From Ramlibacter sp. WS9 (GTDB lineage Bacteria; Pseudomonadota; Gammaproteobacteria; Burkholderiales; Burkholderiaceae_C), in NCBI RefSeq assembly GCF_003797765.1, contig NZ_RKMB01000003.1:186001-250000 (forward strand): DNA of 64,000 nt. Direction: 5' to 3'. Under the pieces are notes generated by a model. That model was given only the letters and a program-made list of their open reading frames with translations. It ran no database searches and was not told the DNA's origin. This document shows, one piece after another, positions 9,094 to 20,027 of the stretch. The stretch's first letter is position 1, and each line of letters begins with the position of its first letter. The position numbers and the translations under genes are program-made.

Positions 9094-10398
9094 ATGGATT
9101 TTCAGCACTCCCCTGAATCGCTCCGCCTGCGCAGCCGGCTGGAGGCATTCATCGCCCGCTTCGTTCTGCCCTACAACGCGGCTTGGCACCGTTCGGTGCA
9201 AGAGGGTGTGTTCCCGCCGCTGTTCATGGAAGACCTGAAGTCGCTGGCTCGCGACGAGGGCCTGTGGAACCTGTTCCTGCCCGGCCTGCGCGACAGCGAG
9301 CCTGGGACAAGGGTCAGCAACCTGGACTATGCACCGCTCGCGGAATCGATGGGCCGCGTGCCGTGGGCGTCTGAAGTCTTCAACTGCAATGCGCCCGACA
9401 CCGGCAACATCGAGTTGCTGCACCGGTTCGCGACGCCCGACCAGGCCGCACGCTGGCTCGTGCCGCTGCTGGAAGGAGACATCCGGTCGGCGTTCGCCAT
9501 GTCCGAGCCCGACGTCGCCTCTTCGGACCCGACCAACCTGCAAACCACCGTCCGCCGTGACGGACCGGAGTTGGTGCTGAACGGGCGCAAGTGGTTCATC
9601 ACCGGCGCGGCGCACCCCCGCTGCCGGCTCCTCATCGTCATGGCGCGCGATGCCGCCGGCGACCGCGGGCACGACAAAGAAAACGAAAACGACTCGCATG
9701 CGCGGCACAGCATGGTGCTGGTGCCGATCGACACGCCGGGTGTTGGGGTCGTTCGCAACATCCCGGTGCTCCACCACGTCGCGCCCGAGGGTCACTGCGA
9801 AATCCTGCTGCGCAATGTGAGGGTGCCGGCGGACCATCTGCTCGGTGCCTGGGGCGCGGGGTTCGCCATGGCACAGGCCCGACTCGGCCCCGGCCGCATC
9901 CACCACTGCATGCGCACGATCGGCCAATGCGAACTGGCCCTCGAGCTGGCCAGCGAGCGCGTGCTGGAACGCCGTGCATTCGGCAAGTACCTGGCCGACT
10001 TCTCCAATGTCCAGGACTGGATCGCGGAGTCGCGCATCGAGATCGACCAGGCCCGCCTGCTCGTCCTGCAGGCGGCATGGGCGCTGGATCAGGAAAGCCC
10101 GGACCGCGCGTCGATGAAAGCGCAGATCGCCGCCATCAAGGTCGTGGCCGCGCGGCTCCAGACGCGCGTGGTCGATCGCGCGATGCAGATCTTCGGCGCC
10201 ATGGGCCTTTCGCCCGACACGCCTTTGGCCTGGTTCTTCAGCTGGGGGCGCGCCCTGCACCTCATGGACGGGCCCGACGAGGTTCACCTGCGCACCGTGG
10301 CGCGCGCCGAACTCGCGCGAGCGCGTGCCCGCATGGGTGCCGGGTCGGCGTACTTCACCACGCCCGAGCAGTTGGAAGCGCCGCCGCGGTTGCGCTGA
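9094..10398 (+). CDS. Acyl-CoA dehydrogenase
   Basis: A 434-residue flavoprotein of the acyl-CoA dehydrogenase superfamily. The N-terminal helical domain is followed by 'AFAMSEPDVASSDPTNLQT' (FAD/substrate loop of the beta domain) and a C-terminal helical domain containing 'MDGPDEVHLRTVARAEL', in which the Glu of GPDEVH matches the catalytic base position of ACAD10/11- and FadE-like members. It would oxidise an acyl-CoA to the 2-enoyl-CoA with FAD. The start is 15 bp after the carbonic anhydrase. It has no known link to nitrate respiration and may belong to a separate unit. Substrate chain length cannot be read from sequence. Confidence 0.92.
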   Translation: MDFQHSPESLRLRSRLEAFIARFVLPYNAAWHRSVQEGVFPPLFMEDLKSLARDEGLWNLFLPGLRDSEPGTRVSNLDYAPLAESMGRVPWASEVFNCNAPDTGNIELLHRFATPDQAARWLVPLLEGDIRSAFAMSEPDVASSDPTNLQTTVRRDGPELVLNGRKWFITGAAHPRCRLLIVMARDAAGDRGHDKENENDSHARHSMVLVPIDTPGVGVVRNIPVLHHVAPEGHCEILLRNVRVPADHLLGAWGAGFAMAQARLGPGRIHHCMRTIGQCELALELASERVLERRAFGKYLADFSNVQDWIAESRIEIDQARLLVLQAAWALDQESPDRASMKAQIAAIKVVAARLQTRVVDRAMQIFGAMGLSPDTPLAWFFSWGRALHLMDGPDEVHLRTVARAELARARARMGAGSAYFTTPEQLEAPPRLR

Positions 10399-10408
10399 AC
10401 TCGCTGAC

Positions 10409-10816
10409 CTACTGGAACGCTACCGCGTTTCCTTCGGGGTCCAGCGCGAGGAAGCCTTGCAAGCGACCGATGCGCACGTTCTCGACCATGCTGTTCAGGG
10501 CCGCGTCCACTTGCGCATCGGTCGGCTCCCCGTCGCCCTTACCGCCCAGCGCGGCGACGAAAGCCACCTGCCACGGCGGGCAGGCATCGCGCGATTCGGC
10601 GACGAGCGCCTCGAACTGCGAGAGCTCGTCCAGGCGCTTGTCCACACAGGCGAGCGGCTCGAGGGCCCCACCCTCCCCGGCTTCGAAGCTGGCGCGTTGC
10701 AGAGGCGTCGCATCTGCCGGCAGTTCGGCTCCGGCGAAGACGAAGAGGAGGCGCTGCGGCGCCGGTTGTGCGGCTGCGGCCTGCAGCAGCTCGTTGAATT
10801 GAGAAATCGGGTTCAT
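10409..10816 (-). CDS. Conserved hypothetical protein
   Basis: A 135-residue soluble protein starting 'MNPISQFNELLQAAAAQPAP'. An upstream in-frame TTG at 10864 would place 16 extra residues across the FNR box, so the ATG at 10816 is preferred. The core 'RLLFVFAGAELPADATPLQR' and 'GGALEPLACVDKRLDEL' belong to a small family common in Burkholderiales. From memory, homologs are sometimes labelled 'ribonucleotide reductase subunit alpha', but nothing here resembles ribonucleotide reductase (far too short, no catalytic cysteine pattern), so that name should not be carried over. It is convergent with the acyl-CoA dehydrogenase and divergent from the NO-reductase operon, so the FNR box could regulate both directions. 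Confidence 0.75.
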   Translation of the reverse strand: MNPISQFNELLQAAAAQPAPQRLLFVFAGAELPADATPLQRASFEAGEGGALEPLACVDKRLDELSQFEALVAESRDACPPWQVAFVAALGGKGDGEPTDAQVDAALNSMVENVRIGRLQGFLALDPEGNAVAFQ

Positions 10817-10850
10817 GGCTGCCAGCATGCCCGCCGCGCGAGCCGCCGGG

Positions 10851-10892
10851 TTGATGCAGATCAAACACCCAGGAGAGTGCCGCTCCTAGCAT
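10851..10892 (+). promoter_or_regulatory. FNR/Anr-type box and promoter of the nor operon
   Basis: Bases 10851-10864 read TTGATGCAGATCAA, a perfect match to the FNR/Anr/Dnr consensus TTGAT-N4-ATCAA. A -10-like TAGCAT lies at 10887-10892. With a transcription start near 10899 the box would be centred close to -41.5, the class II activator position. The first gene served on the plus strand starts at 10933. This predicts induction under low oxygen, or by NO if a Dnr/NnrR-type regulator uses the same motif. No NsrR operator was recognised by eye. Confidence 0.8.
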
Positions 10893-10932
10893 AGGTGCAT
10901 TCCAAATCCACCTTTAAACGAAGGAGCTTTCC

Positions 10933-11214
10933 ATGACACTTTCCGCTGCACGCATCGACGTTCGAACCATTCCTCCCCGCGAGCGGCATCCCTTGATCTT
11001 CTCCACATTCGGCGCACTCAAGACCGGTACCGCGATGGAGCTCGTCAACGACCACGACCCCAAGCCGCTCTACCACCAGTTCCAGGCGCAGATGCCCGAC
11101 GCATTCACCTGGGACTACCTCGAACAAGGCCCGGACACGTGGCGCGTCGCCATCACCAAGATCAAGCCCGCGCATGCCGACGGCCAGTGCTGCGGCTCGT
11201 GCGGGGGCGCATAG
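10933..11214 (+). CDS. DUF2249 domain protein, first gene of nor operon
   Basis: A 93-residue protein with the DUF2249 pattern ('IDVRTIPPRERHPLIFSTFG', 'LVNDHDPKPLYHQF', 'GPDTWRVAITKI'). The C terminus ends in a cysteine-rich 'CCGSCGG' tail that could bind a metal or react with NO; this is inference. DUF2249 genes commonly sit next to NO-reductase, NsrR and hemerythrin genes in denitrifiers, and no biochemical function is established. RBS 'GAAGGAGC' precedes the ATG at 10933. It is 33 bp upstream of norZ and under the FNR-type box. Confidence 0.88.
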   Translation: MTLSAARIDVRTIPPRERHPLIFSTFGALKTGTAMELVNDHDPKPLYHQFQAQMPDAFTWDYLEQGPDTWRVAITKIKPAHADGQCCGSCGGA

Positions 11215-11247
11215 CCACATCCCACCGTTCACCTGAGGGAAAACATC

Positions 11248-13521
11248 GTGAAAAACAATGCAATGCTGTGGCGCTGGCTCGGCTTCATCTTCGTGCTGTC
11301 ATTCGGCATCCTGGGCTACCTGGGATGGCAGATCTACCTGACGGCACCGCCCATCCCCCGCGAGGTGGTCAGCACCAGCGGGCAGGTGATCTTCACCGGC
11401 GAGCAGATCCAGAAAGGCCAGCAGGTCTGGCTGGCCAGCGGCGGCCAGCAACAGGGCAGCGTCTGGGGCCACGGCGCCTACGTGGCGCCCGACTGGTCCG
11501 CCGACTGGCTGCACCGCGAGGCAGTCGCGCTCAAGGCCATCCGCACTGCCGAATTGCGCAAGTCGCCCGACGCACTGACGGCCGCCGACAAAGGCGGCAT
11601 CGACGCGGCGCTGAAGGAGGAGATGCGCCGCAACACGTATGACGAGGCCAGCGGGACTGTGACGGTTTCGGCGGAGCGTGCCAAGGCCATCGAGCAAGTC
11701 GCCGGCCACTACGACGGCGTGTTCGGCGACGATGTGTCGCTCGCCAAACTGCGCGACCAATACGCCATGGTCGATTCGACCGTGCCGGCCCGCGCGGACC
11801 GCAAGGCCCTTGCCGCCTTCTTCTTCTGGACTTCGTGGGCGGCGGCGACGGATCGCCCGGGCGAAGAGAACCTCTCTTACACCAGCAATTGGCCGCATGA
11901 GCCACTGGTCGGCAACAAGCTCACCGACTCCGCAGCGCTCTGGTCGATGGCCAGCATCGTGCTGCTGCTGGCGGCGATTGCGGCCATGCTGTGGCTGCAC
12001 GGCGGAAGCAAGCACGAGCCGGAAGCGCAGCCGCCGAAAGCGGACCCGCTGCTCGGCGCGGTGGCGACCCCTTCCATGAAAGCCACCCGCAAGTACTTCT
12101 TCGCGGTGATCGGGCTGATGCTGCTGCAGATCGCCATGGGCGTGATCACAGCGCACTACGCGGTCGAAGGACAGTCGTTCTTCGGCCTGCCGCTCGCACA
12201 AGTCTTGCCCTATGTGGTGAGCCGCACCGTGCACACGCAGGTCGGCATTTTCTGGATCGCCACCGCATGGCTGGCCACCGGCCTCTATGTCGCGCCACTG
12301 CTTTCGGGCCGCGAACCCAAGTTCCAGAAGCTCGGGGTCGACGTGCTGTTCTGGGCACTCATCGCGATCGTGGTCGGATCCACCGCCACCGGCTGGATCG
12401 GCACGCTGCAGCGCAGCGGTGTCGACTTCAGCTTCTGGATCGGCAACCAGGGCCTGGAGTTCACCAGCATGGGCCGCGTGTGGCAGCTCCTGCTGTTCGT
12501 CGGCTTGCTGTTCTGGGTGTTCCTGCTGGGCCGTGCGCTCTGGCCGGCGCTGAAGACCCCTTCGGAAACCCGCGGACTCATCGCGATGGTGTTCCTGTCG
12601 GCCGCGTGCATCGGCGGGTTCTACGCAGCGTCGCTGACGTGGGGCCAGCACACCCACTACTCCATGGTGGAGTACTGGCGCTGGTGGCTGGTGCACCTGT
12701 GGGTCGAAGGCTTCTTCGAAGTGTTCGCCACCGCGGTCGTCGGCTTGATCTTCACCAAGCTCGGACTGGTGCGTGCGGCCAGCGCGAACCGCGCGATCAT
12801 CGCCGAAACCATCGTGTTCCTGTTCGGCGGCATCCTGGGCACGCTGCACCACCTGTATTTCACCGGCACGCCGACTTCGGTGATCGCCGTGGGGGCGGTG
12901 TTCTCCGCGCTGGAAGTGGTGCCGCTGACACTGATCGGTCTGGAGGCCCTGCAGACGTGGAAGCGCTCGCAGGCCATGCCGTGGCTCGGCGCCTACAAGT
13001 GGGCCGTGATGAGTTTCGTGGCGGTCGGGTTCTGGAACACCCTGGGTGCCGGCGTGCTCGGGTTCGCCATCAACCCGCCGGCCTCGCTGTATTACGTCCA
13101 GGGCCTGAACATGACCGCGGCGCACGGCCACGCTGCCCTGTTCGGCGTGTACGGCATGCTCGGCATCGGCCTCATGCTGTTCTGCCTGCGCGGCCTGTAT
13201 CCGCGGGACCTGCATGCGGACAACTTGCTCAAGCCCGCGTTCTGGAGCCTCAATATCGGCCTGGCGATGATGGTGTTCATGTCGCTGCTGCCGGCCGGCA
13301 TCTACCAGGCCTGGGCCAGCATCAGCCAGGGGCTCTGGTACGCCCGCTCGCCTGAAGTCATTCACTCGGGCGTGATGGAAACACTGGTGTGGATGCGCGT
13401 TCCGGGCGACATCCTCTTCGCAGCGGGCTCTGTGTTCCTTGCCTGCTATGCCCTCAAGCTGCTGCGCCGGCGAGGAGCCGCGCCGCAGGCAGCTGTTCAA
13501 GGTGCCACGGTCACGCCATGA
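11248..13521 (+). CDS. norZ: Quinol-dependent nitric oxide reductase (qNor)
   Basis: This single-subunit enzyme reduces 2 NO to N2O with electrons from quinol. The 757 residues match the qNor length: an N-terminal extension with one membrane helix (about 8-30) and a periplasmic domain ('SGQVIFTGEQIQKGQQVWL'), then a NorB-like haem-copper oxidase core of about twelve helices from about residue 225. Core landmarks are 'HTQVGIFWIATAWLATGLYVAP', 'WVEGFFEVFATAVVG', 'LGTLHHLYFTGTP' and 'TAAHGHAALFGVYG', which carry the haem and non-haem iron histidines. The start is GTG at 11248 after 'GAGGGAAAACATC'. It overlaps nsrR by 4 nt. Symbols norZ and norB are both in use. Confidence 0.96.
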   Translation: MKNNAMLWRWLGFIFVLSFGILGYLGWQIYLTAPPIPREVVSTSGQVIFTGEQIQKGQQVWLASGGQQQGSVWGHGAYVAPDWSADWLHREAVALKAIRTAELRKSPDALTAADKGGIDAALKEEMRRNTYDEASGTVTVSAERAKAIEQVAGHYDGVFGDDVSLAKLRDQYAMVDSTVPARADRKALAAFFFWTSWAAATDRPGEENLSYTSNWPHEPLVGNKLTDSAALWSMASIVLLLAAIAAMLWLHGGSKHEPEAQPPKADPLLGAVATPSMKATRKYFFAVIGLMLLQIAMGVITAHYAVEGQSFFGLPLAQVLPYVVSRTVHTQVGIFWIATAWLATGLYVAPLLSGREPKFQKLGVDVLFWALIAIVVGSTATGWIGTLQRSGVDFSFWIGNQGLEFTSMGRVWQLLLFVGLLFWVFLLGRALWPALKTPSETRGLIAMVFLSAACIGGFYAASLTWGQHTHYSMVEYWRWWLVHLWVEGFFEVFATAVVGLIFTKLGLVRAASANRAIIAETIVFLFGGILGTLHHLYFTGTPTSVIAVGAVFSALEVVPLTLIGLEALQTWKRSQAMPWLGAYKWAVMSFVAVGFWNTLGAGVLGFAINPPASLYYVQGLNMTAAHGHAALFGVYGMLGIGLMLFCLRGLYPRDLHADNLLKPAFWSLNIGLAMMVFMSLLPAGIYQAWASISQGLWYARSPEVIHSGVMETLVWMRVPGDILFAAGSVFLACYALKLLRRRGAAPQAAVQGATVTP

Positions 13522-13988
13522 AACTCACCACCTTCACCGACTACAGCCTGCGGGTGCTGATCTATCTCGCAGTGGAGCCCGGCCGGCGAGCGACCATCGG
13601 CGAAATCGCCGCCTCGTTCAACGTGTCCGAGCATCACCTGACGAAGGTGGTGCACTTCCTCGGCCGCTGCGGGTGGCTGGCCAACGTCCGCGGCCGAGGC
13701 GGCGGGCTCCACCTGGGGATGGCACCGGAACAGATCGGCGTGGGTGCCGTTGTCCGCCAGACCGAGGGGGAAGCCGTGCTGGCCGAGTGTTTCGGGCCGT
13801 CCCAGGGTGGCTGCGCCATCGCCCGCGTGTGCCGCCTGCGGGGTGTCCTCGCGGAGGCCGGCGAAGCCTTCCACGCGGTGCTCGACCGGTACACGCTGGC
13901 CGACCTGGTCGCCGACGGCGGCCAGATGTCCACCATCCTGTTCATGGGCAACACCAGTGTGCAGATGCGCGAGGGCCGCGCCGCATGA
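13518..13988 (+). CDS. nsrR: Rrf2-family NO-sensing repressor NsrR
   Basis: A 156-residue Rrf2 regulator. The winged helix occupies the N-terminal half ('MKLTTFTDYSLRVLIYLA', 'ATIGEIAASFNVSEHHLTKV', 'VRGRGGGLHLG'), and three cysteines at 91, 99 and 105 are spaced to bind an Fe-S cluster that NO destroys, as in E. coli NsrR. The frame is open into norZ, but the ATG at 13518 is fixed by the 4-nt overlap and by the conserved N terminus. Location inside the operon between norZ and nnrS suggests feedback control of NO detoxification. It overlaps nnrS by 4 nt. Confidence 0.95.
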   Translation: MKLTTFTDYSLRVLIYLAVEPGRRATIGEIAASFNVSEHHLTKVVHFLGRCGWLANVRGRGGGLHLGMAPEQIGVGAVVRQTEGEAVLAECFGPSQGGCAIARVCRLRGVLAEAGEAFHAVLDRYTLADLVADGGQMSTILFMGNTSVQMREGRAA

Positions 13989-15166
13989 GCTCGCAGCTCT
14001 TGCCCTCCACTGCGCCGCGCGCGGGATTCGCGTTGTGGCAACTCGGGTTTCGCCCGTTCTATCTTTTCGCCAGCATCTTCACGGCCTTGTCCGTCGGTCT
14101 TTGGGCGCTGCAGTTCACCGGCAGGCTGGGCCGGCCTTACCTCGCTGGCCCCGTCTGGCACGCCCACGAGATGCTGTTCGGGTTCACGCTGGCCGTCGTT
14201 GTGGGCTTTCTTTTCACCGCCGGCCGCAACTGGTCGAACCAGCCGACTCCGACAGGCTGGCCTCTCGCGGCACTCGCGTTGCTATGGGTCGCGGGCCGCG
14301 TCCTGGTGCTCACGCCCTATGGCTGGGCCGCGGCGCTGGTGAATGCGGCTTTTCCGGCGGCAGCGGCGATCGCCCTCGCGGTCCCGTTCTGGCGCGCGGG
14401 CGTGCGCCGGAACTACTTCTTCGTGGGACTGCTGCTGGTGATGTCGGGCGCGGTGTTAGCGACCCATCTGCAGCAGCTGGGTATCATCGCGCTGCCCGGC
14501 TGGGTGGGAATCCAGATCGGCCTGGACACTGTGCTCTTCATCCTCGCAGTGATGGGCGGCCGGGTGATTCCCATGTTCACCAACAACGGAATCCCGGGCG
14601 CCGGCGCAACACGCAATCAATGGGTGGAGCGGGCGGCGCTGGGTTCGACGCTGGCGGTGATGGCTGCCGATGTTCTTCGCCCGGACGGCATGCCGCTGGT
14701 CCTGGTTGCGGCAACCTGCGCCTTGGCGCACGCCATCCGGTGGAGCTTGTGGCGTCCGTGGCGCACCTTGCGCACGCCGCTGGTCTGGGTTCTGCACCTG
14801 GCTTACCTGTGGATTCCTGTCCACCTGGTGCTGCGCTCCGTTGCGCAGTTCGGCCTGGTCGCTCCGTCCCGCGCGGCGCATGCGCTGACCGTCGGGGCCA
14901 TCGGCGGGCTGATCATCGGGATGATGACCCGCACTGCGCGCGGCCACACGGCACGACCGCTCCGCGCCGATGCTTGGGACGTTGCCTGCTACACGCTGGT
15001 AAGCCTCGCCGCATTCGTCCGGGTGGCGCTGCCGCTGGCGTTTCCGCAGTTGCTGCACGAAGCCGTGGGCGCTTCGGCGCTGCTCTGGTCGGCCGGGTTC
15101 GGGCTCTACGCCGTCCGCTACTGGCCGGTGCTGACCCGCGCGCGGCTTGACGGCAAACCCGGCTGA
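13985..15166 (+). CDS. nnrS: NnrS family haem-copper membrane protein
   Basis: A 393-residue protein with about ten to twelve hydrophobic helices. The N-terminal 'FALWQLGFRPFYLFASIF' and 'GPVWHAHEMLFGFTLAVVVGFLFTAG' segments are typical of NnrS, and histidines in the helices are the presumed haem/copper ligands. NnrS proteins relieve nitrosative stress and are often controlled by NsrR or NnrR. The ATG overlaps the nsrR stop (ATGA), making it the last gene of the DUF2249-norZ-nsrR-nnrS operon. The next gene begins 87 bp on and is probably separate. Confidence 0.93.
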   Translation: MSSQLLPSTAPRAGFALWQLGFRPFYLFASIFTALSVGLWALQFTGRLGRPYLAGPVWHAHEMLFGFTLAVVVGFLFTAGRNWSNQPTPTGWPLAALALLWVAGRVLVLTPYGWAAALVNAAFPAAAAIALAVPFWRAGVRRNYFFVGLLLVMSGAVLATHLQQLGIIALPGWVGIQIGLDTVLFILAVMGGRVIPMFTNNGIPGAGATRNQWVERAALGSTLAVMAADVLRPDGMPLVLVAATCALAHAIRWSLWRPWRTLRTPLVWVLHLAYLWIPVHLVLRSVAQFGLVAPSRAAHALTVGAIGGLIIGMMTRTARGHTARPLRADAWDVACYTLVSLAAFVRVALPLAFPQLLHEAVGASALLWSAGFGLYAVRYWPVLTRARLDGKPG

Positions 15167-15253
15167 GGCCACACCTGCCGCTGCTTCGGCTGCGGGGGAT
15201 AATCCGGCCGCAAGCGTGATCGCCACGATCGCGCCACCGACGAAGAGTCCCCG

Positions 15254-16348
15254 ATGCAACCGGCGCCATCATTGTTCGACCCGCTGCCCGACGAAGCCGA
15301 CAACACTCCGCCGGACAGCACTCCGCCAAAATCGCCGCGCGCGAAACGCCAGGCGGCCGCGGTAGAACCGGCACCGGCTGAACAAACGCTCCTCGATCTT
15401 TCCGCTGCCATGCCGCAGCTGCTGCACATGGGCACTTCTTCCTGGAGCTTTCCGGGGTGGAAGGGCCTGGTGTGGGCTGGAGATCACGCCGAGGCCGCGC
15501 TGTCGAAGCAGGGCTTGGGCGCCTATGCCCGCCACCCGATGTTCCGCACCGTGAGCCTCGACCGCGCGTTCTACCGGCCGCTGTCGGCCAGCCAATACGC
15601 AACATACGCGGCGCAGGTGCCCGAGCATTTCCGGTTCGTCGTCAAGGCGCCGAGCCTGGTGACCGACGCGACCGTGCGCGCCGCGGACGGCCGCGGCATG
15701 CAGCCCAACGCAGCGTTTCTCGACCCGTCGCTCGCCATCAGCGAGTTCGTCCAGCCGGCGTTGGAGGGGCTGGGGCCGCGCATTGGATCGCTGGTGTTCC
15801 AGCTCAGCCCCCTGCCCCGCGCCTGGCTGGCGCGCATGCCCGAACTCTTTCAAAAGCTCGAGACGATGCTTGCCGCCATGCCTTCGCTGCCCACAGGCGC
15901 AACGGTGGCTGTGGAAGTGCGGGACGCGCAACTGCTGGTGCCGGAGTTCGCCGCGCTGCTGAAGCGCGTGGGCGCCACCTATTGCCTGGGCCTGCACGCC
16001 AAGATGCCGCCGATCGAGGCGCAGTTGCCGATGCTGCGTGCCCTGTGGCCCGGCCCGTTGGTGTGCCGATGGAACCTGCACCAGAAGCACGGCGCTTACG
16101 GCTACGAAGAAGCGAAGGGCCTGTACGAACCGTTCGACCGCCTCGTCGATCCCGATCCCGAAAGCCGCGACGTTCTTGCCCGGGTGATCGTGGCCACCGT
16201 TGCAGCCGGCTTTCACAGCTACGTGACGATCAACAACAAGGCCGAAGGATCAGCGCCCTTGTCGGTTCAAGAACTGGCCAACGCGGTGCTTGCGCGCCTG
16301 GGGTCTGCAGCGAGCGCGCCGAGCGCTGAACCAAAGCCAAAGACTTAA
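15254..16348 (+). CDS. DUF72 family protein (YecE-like)
   Basis: A 364-residue soluble protein. Residues 1-50 are a disordered Pro/Ala/Lys-rich extension; the DUF72 TIM-barrel-like domain follows, with 'LHMGTSSWSFPGWKGLVW', 'FYRPLSASQYATYAAQVPEHFRFVVKAP' (shown in part), 'VAVEVRDAQLL' and 'YVTINNKAEGSAPLSVQELA' near the C terminus, where YecE proteins have their conserved N-N-x-x-x-G-x-A/S motif. Biochemical function is unknown. It is a stand-alone gene with its own 87-bp leader. Confidence 0.88.
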   Translation: MQPAPSLFDPLPDEADNTPPDSTPPKSPRAKRQAAAVEPAPAEQTLLDLSAAMPQLLHMGTSSWSFPGWKGLVWAGDHAEAALSKQGLGAYARHPMFRTVSLDRAFYRPLSASQYATYAAQVPEHFRFVVKAPSLVTDATVRAADGRGMQPNAAFLDPSLAISEFVQPALEGLGPRIGSLVFQLSPLPRAWLARMPELFQKLETMLAAMPSLPTGATVAVEVRDAQLLVPEFAALLKRVGATYCLGLHAKMPPIEAQLPMLRALWPGPLVCRWNLHQKHGAYGYEEAKGLYEPFDRLVDPDPESRDVLARVIVATVAAGFHSYVTINNKAEGSAPLSVQELANAVLARLGSAASAPSAEPKPKT

Positions 16349-16438
16349 GCCCTGATGCAGCCTAGAAGTGGCCTCACGATTCGTTACCAACTTGTTGATT
16401 GTTATGTAGTTTTTCGTTAACTGTGTCACGCGACAGTC

Positions 16439-16466
16439 TTGCGCTTTTGTTACGCTGCGCATAACT
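16439..16466 (+). promoter_or_regulatory. Candidate promoter of the small unknown gene
   Basis: The 125-bp gap before 16474 is clearly more AT-rich than its surroundings. A TTGCGC (16439-16444) and ATAACT (16461-16466), 16 bp apart, give a plausible sigma-70-like pair just before the ATG. No clear Shine-Dalgarno lies between it and the ATG, so the assignment is weak. Confidence 0.3.
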
Positions 16467-16473
16467 TGTACCT

Positions 16474-16818
16474 ATGCGCTGGTTCAAACCCAATCTTCGC
16501 AGCAGCATTTACGGCCTTCTCGGCAACCCGCTTCCGCCTTCGGATTCAATGCTGGAGTCGGGCGCGGAAGACATCCGTGAAGCCATGCTTAAGCTGCTCG
16601 GCGACGCCGGCCCGAAGCATTTCCCGCAGATCACCCGGCGCATCCGCTACGCGAGCGACGTGCAGTCCCTGTGGTATCTCCGCGGTGACCTGATGGCTTC
16701 GCTGGCGGCCATGCACGGCGAGTCCGCGGCCCGCAAGCAGGTCGCGTCCGTCACCGCCATGTTCCGCGGCCTGCTGCCCAACGGCCTGGATTCGCGTCCG
16801 AGCCGCCTGGAAGGCTGA
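16474..16818 (+). CDS. Unknown small protein, paralog of the one at 51160
   Basis: A 114-residue soluble protein of no family I recognise. Its N terminus 'MRWFKPNLRSSI' is identical to that of the protein at 51160-51525, and the two share E-D-I-R-E, 'RRIRYA.DVQ.LW.LRGDLM..LAA.HGE.AAR' and 'LLP.GL.SRPS'. The shared core (about residues 30-110) is predicted helical with one conserved Trp and several conserved Arg. This copy stands alone, preceded by an AT-rich 125-bp leader and convergent with the carboxypeptidase gene, whereas the other copy follows a MerR-pseudocyclase regulator. Conservation at both protein and DNA level shows that it is real coding sequence. Confidence 0.82.
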   Translation: MRWFKPNLRSSIYGLLGNPLPPSDSMLESGAEDIREAMLKLLGDAGPKHFPQITRRIRYASDVQSLWYLRGDLMASLAAMHGESAARKQVASVTAMFRGLLPNGLDSRPSRLEG

Positions 16819-16833
16819 GCGTCTCCCTGCCGC

Positions 16834-19347
<2,514 letters not shown>

Positions 19348-19351
<4 letters not shown>

Positions 19352-19989
19352 TGCCCTTCTCCTGTCTTGGCGGCCGCGCCCATGCCCAGCCGGTCCATCC
19401 ACAACCCAAGTTCGCGCTCGTCGTCATTGCCGTCGGCGTAACCGGCTCGCATCACCGCGTGCGCTTCGCGCCGATGCTGGTTCAGCTTGAGCTTGCACTG
19501 CAAGTCGACCACCTCGAGCTCGAACGCCATGATGCCCGCAAGCATCTTGTGCGCGAAGTCCTCGCCCAGGTCGCGCCACTGCTGCGCGTACGGCGGCTCG
19601 TGGTCGCCGATCAGTTTCTTGAGCAAGCGGTCTTTGGCCAGCGGATCGTCAACGAGCATCGCCGATACGGTGCAATGCACGGCCAGGTAGTTCCATGTCG
19701 GCACGCGCGCCAGGTCCGGGTAGACCTTCGGCGACTGGTAGGCGTGCGGGCCGAGAAAGGTGGCCACGGCCGTGGGCCGCGCCTGCAGGTAGCGCCAGTG
19801 CGGGTTGGGCCGGGCGCAATGGCCCAGGAGCACGAACCCGCTGTCGCGTTCTTCCAGATGCAACGGCAAATGCGTGACGAACGGCAAGCCGGCATCGTCG
19901 ATGGAAATCAAGCTCGCGAACGGGTTCTCGCGCATCACCAACGCCGCCATCGCGGGGTCGTCCGACTTGAAATGGGAAGGCAGGTACAT
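19348..19989 (-). CDS. FMN-binding PaiB-family regulator/flavoprotein
   Basis: A 213-residue PaiB-like protein: 'MYLPSHFKSDDPAMAALVMR' at the N terminus, a split-barrel flavin fold with 'PFASLISIDDAGLPFVTHLPLHLEER' (in part) and 'WNYLAVHCTVSAML'. B. subtilis PaiB represses sporulation and degradative enzyme genes; most proteobacterial homologs are only described as FMN-binding negative regulators. The ATG at 19989 matches the family N terminus; a start 8 codons upstream is also open but less likely. It is the first gene of the paiB, small membrane protein, tadA-fusion, ldcA set. Confidence 0.9.
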
Positions 19990-20027
19990 GGGCGAATTGT
20001 GCCCGCAGTGCATCGCCCTTGCTCAGC

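Noticed and set aside
10817..10864. Sixteen extra N-terminal codons (TTG start) for the hypothetical gene at 10409
   Set aside because: They would cover the FNR box and lack a ribosome site; the ATG at 10816 starts the conserved part.
11299..13500. A 733-codon minus-strand frame opposite norZ
   Set aside because: Composition is His/Arg/Gln-rich and motif-free; norZ on the other strand is unmistakable.
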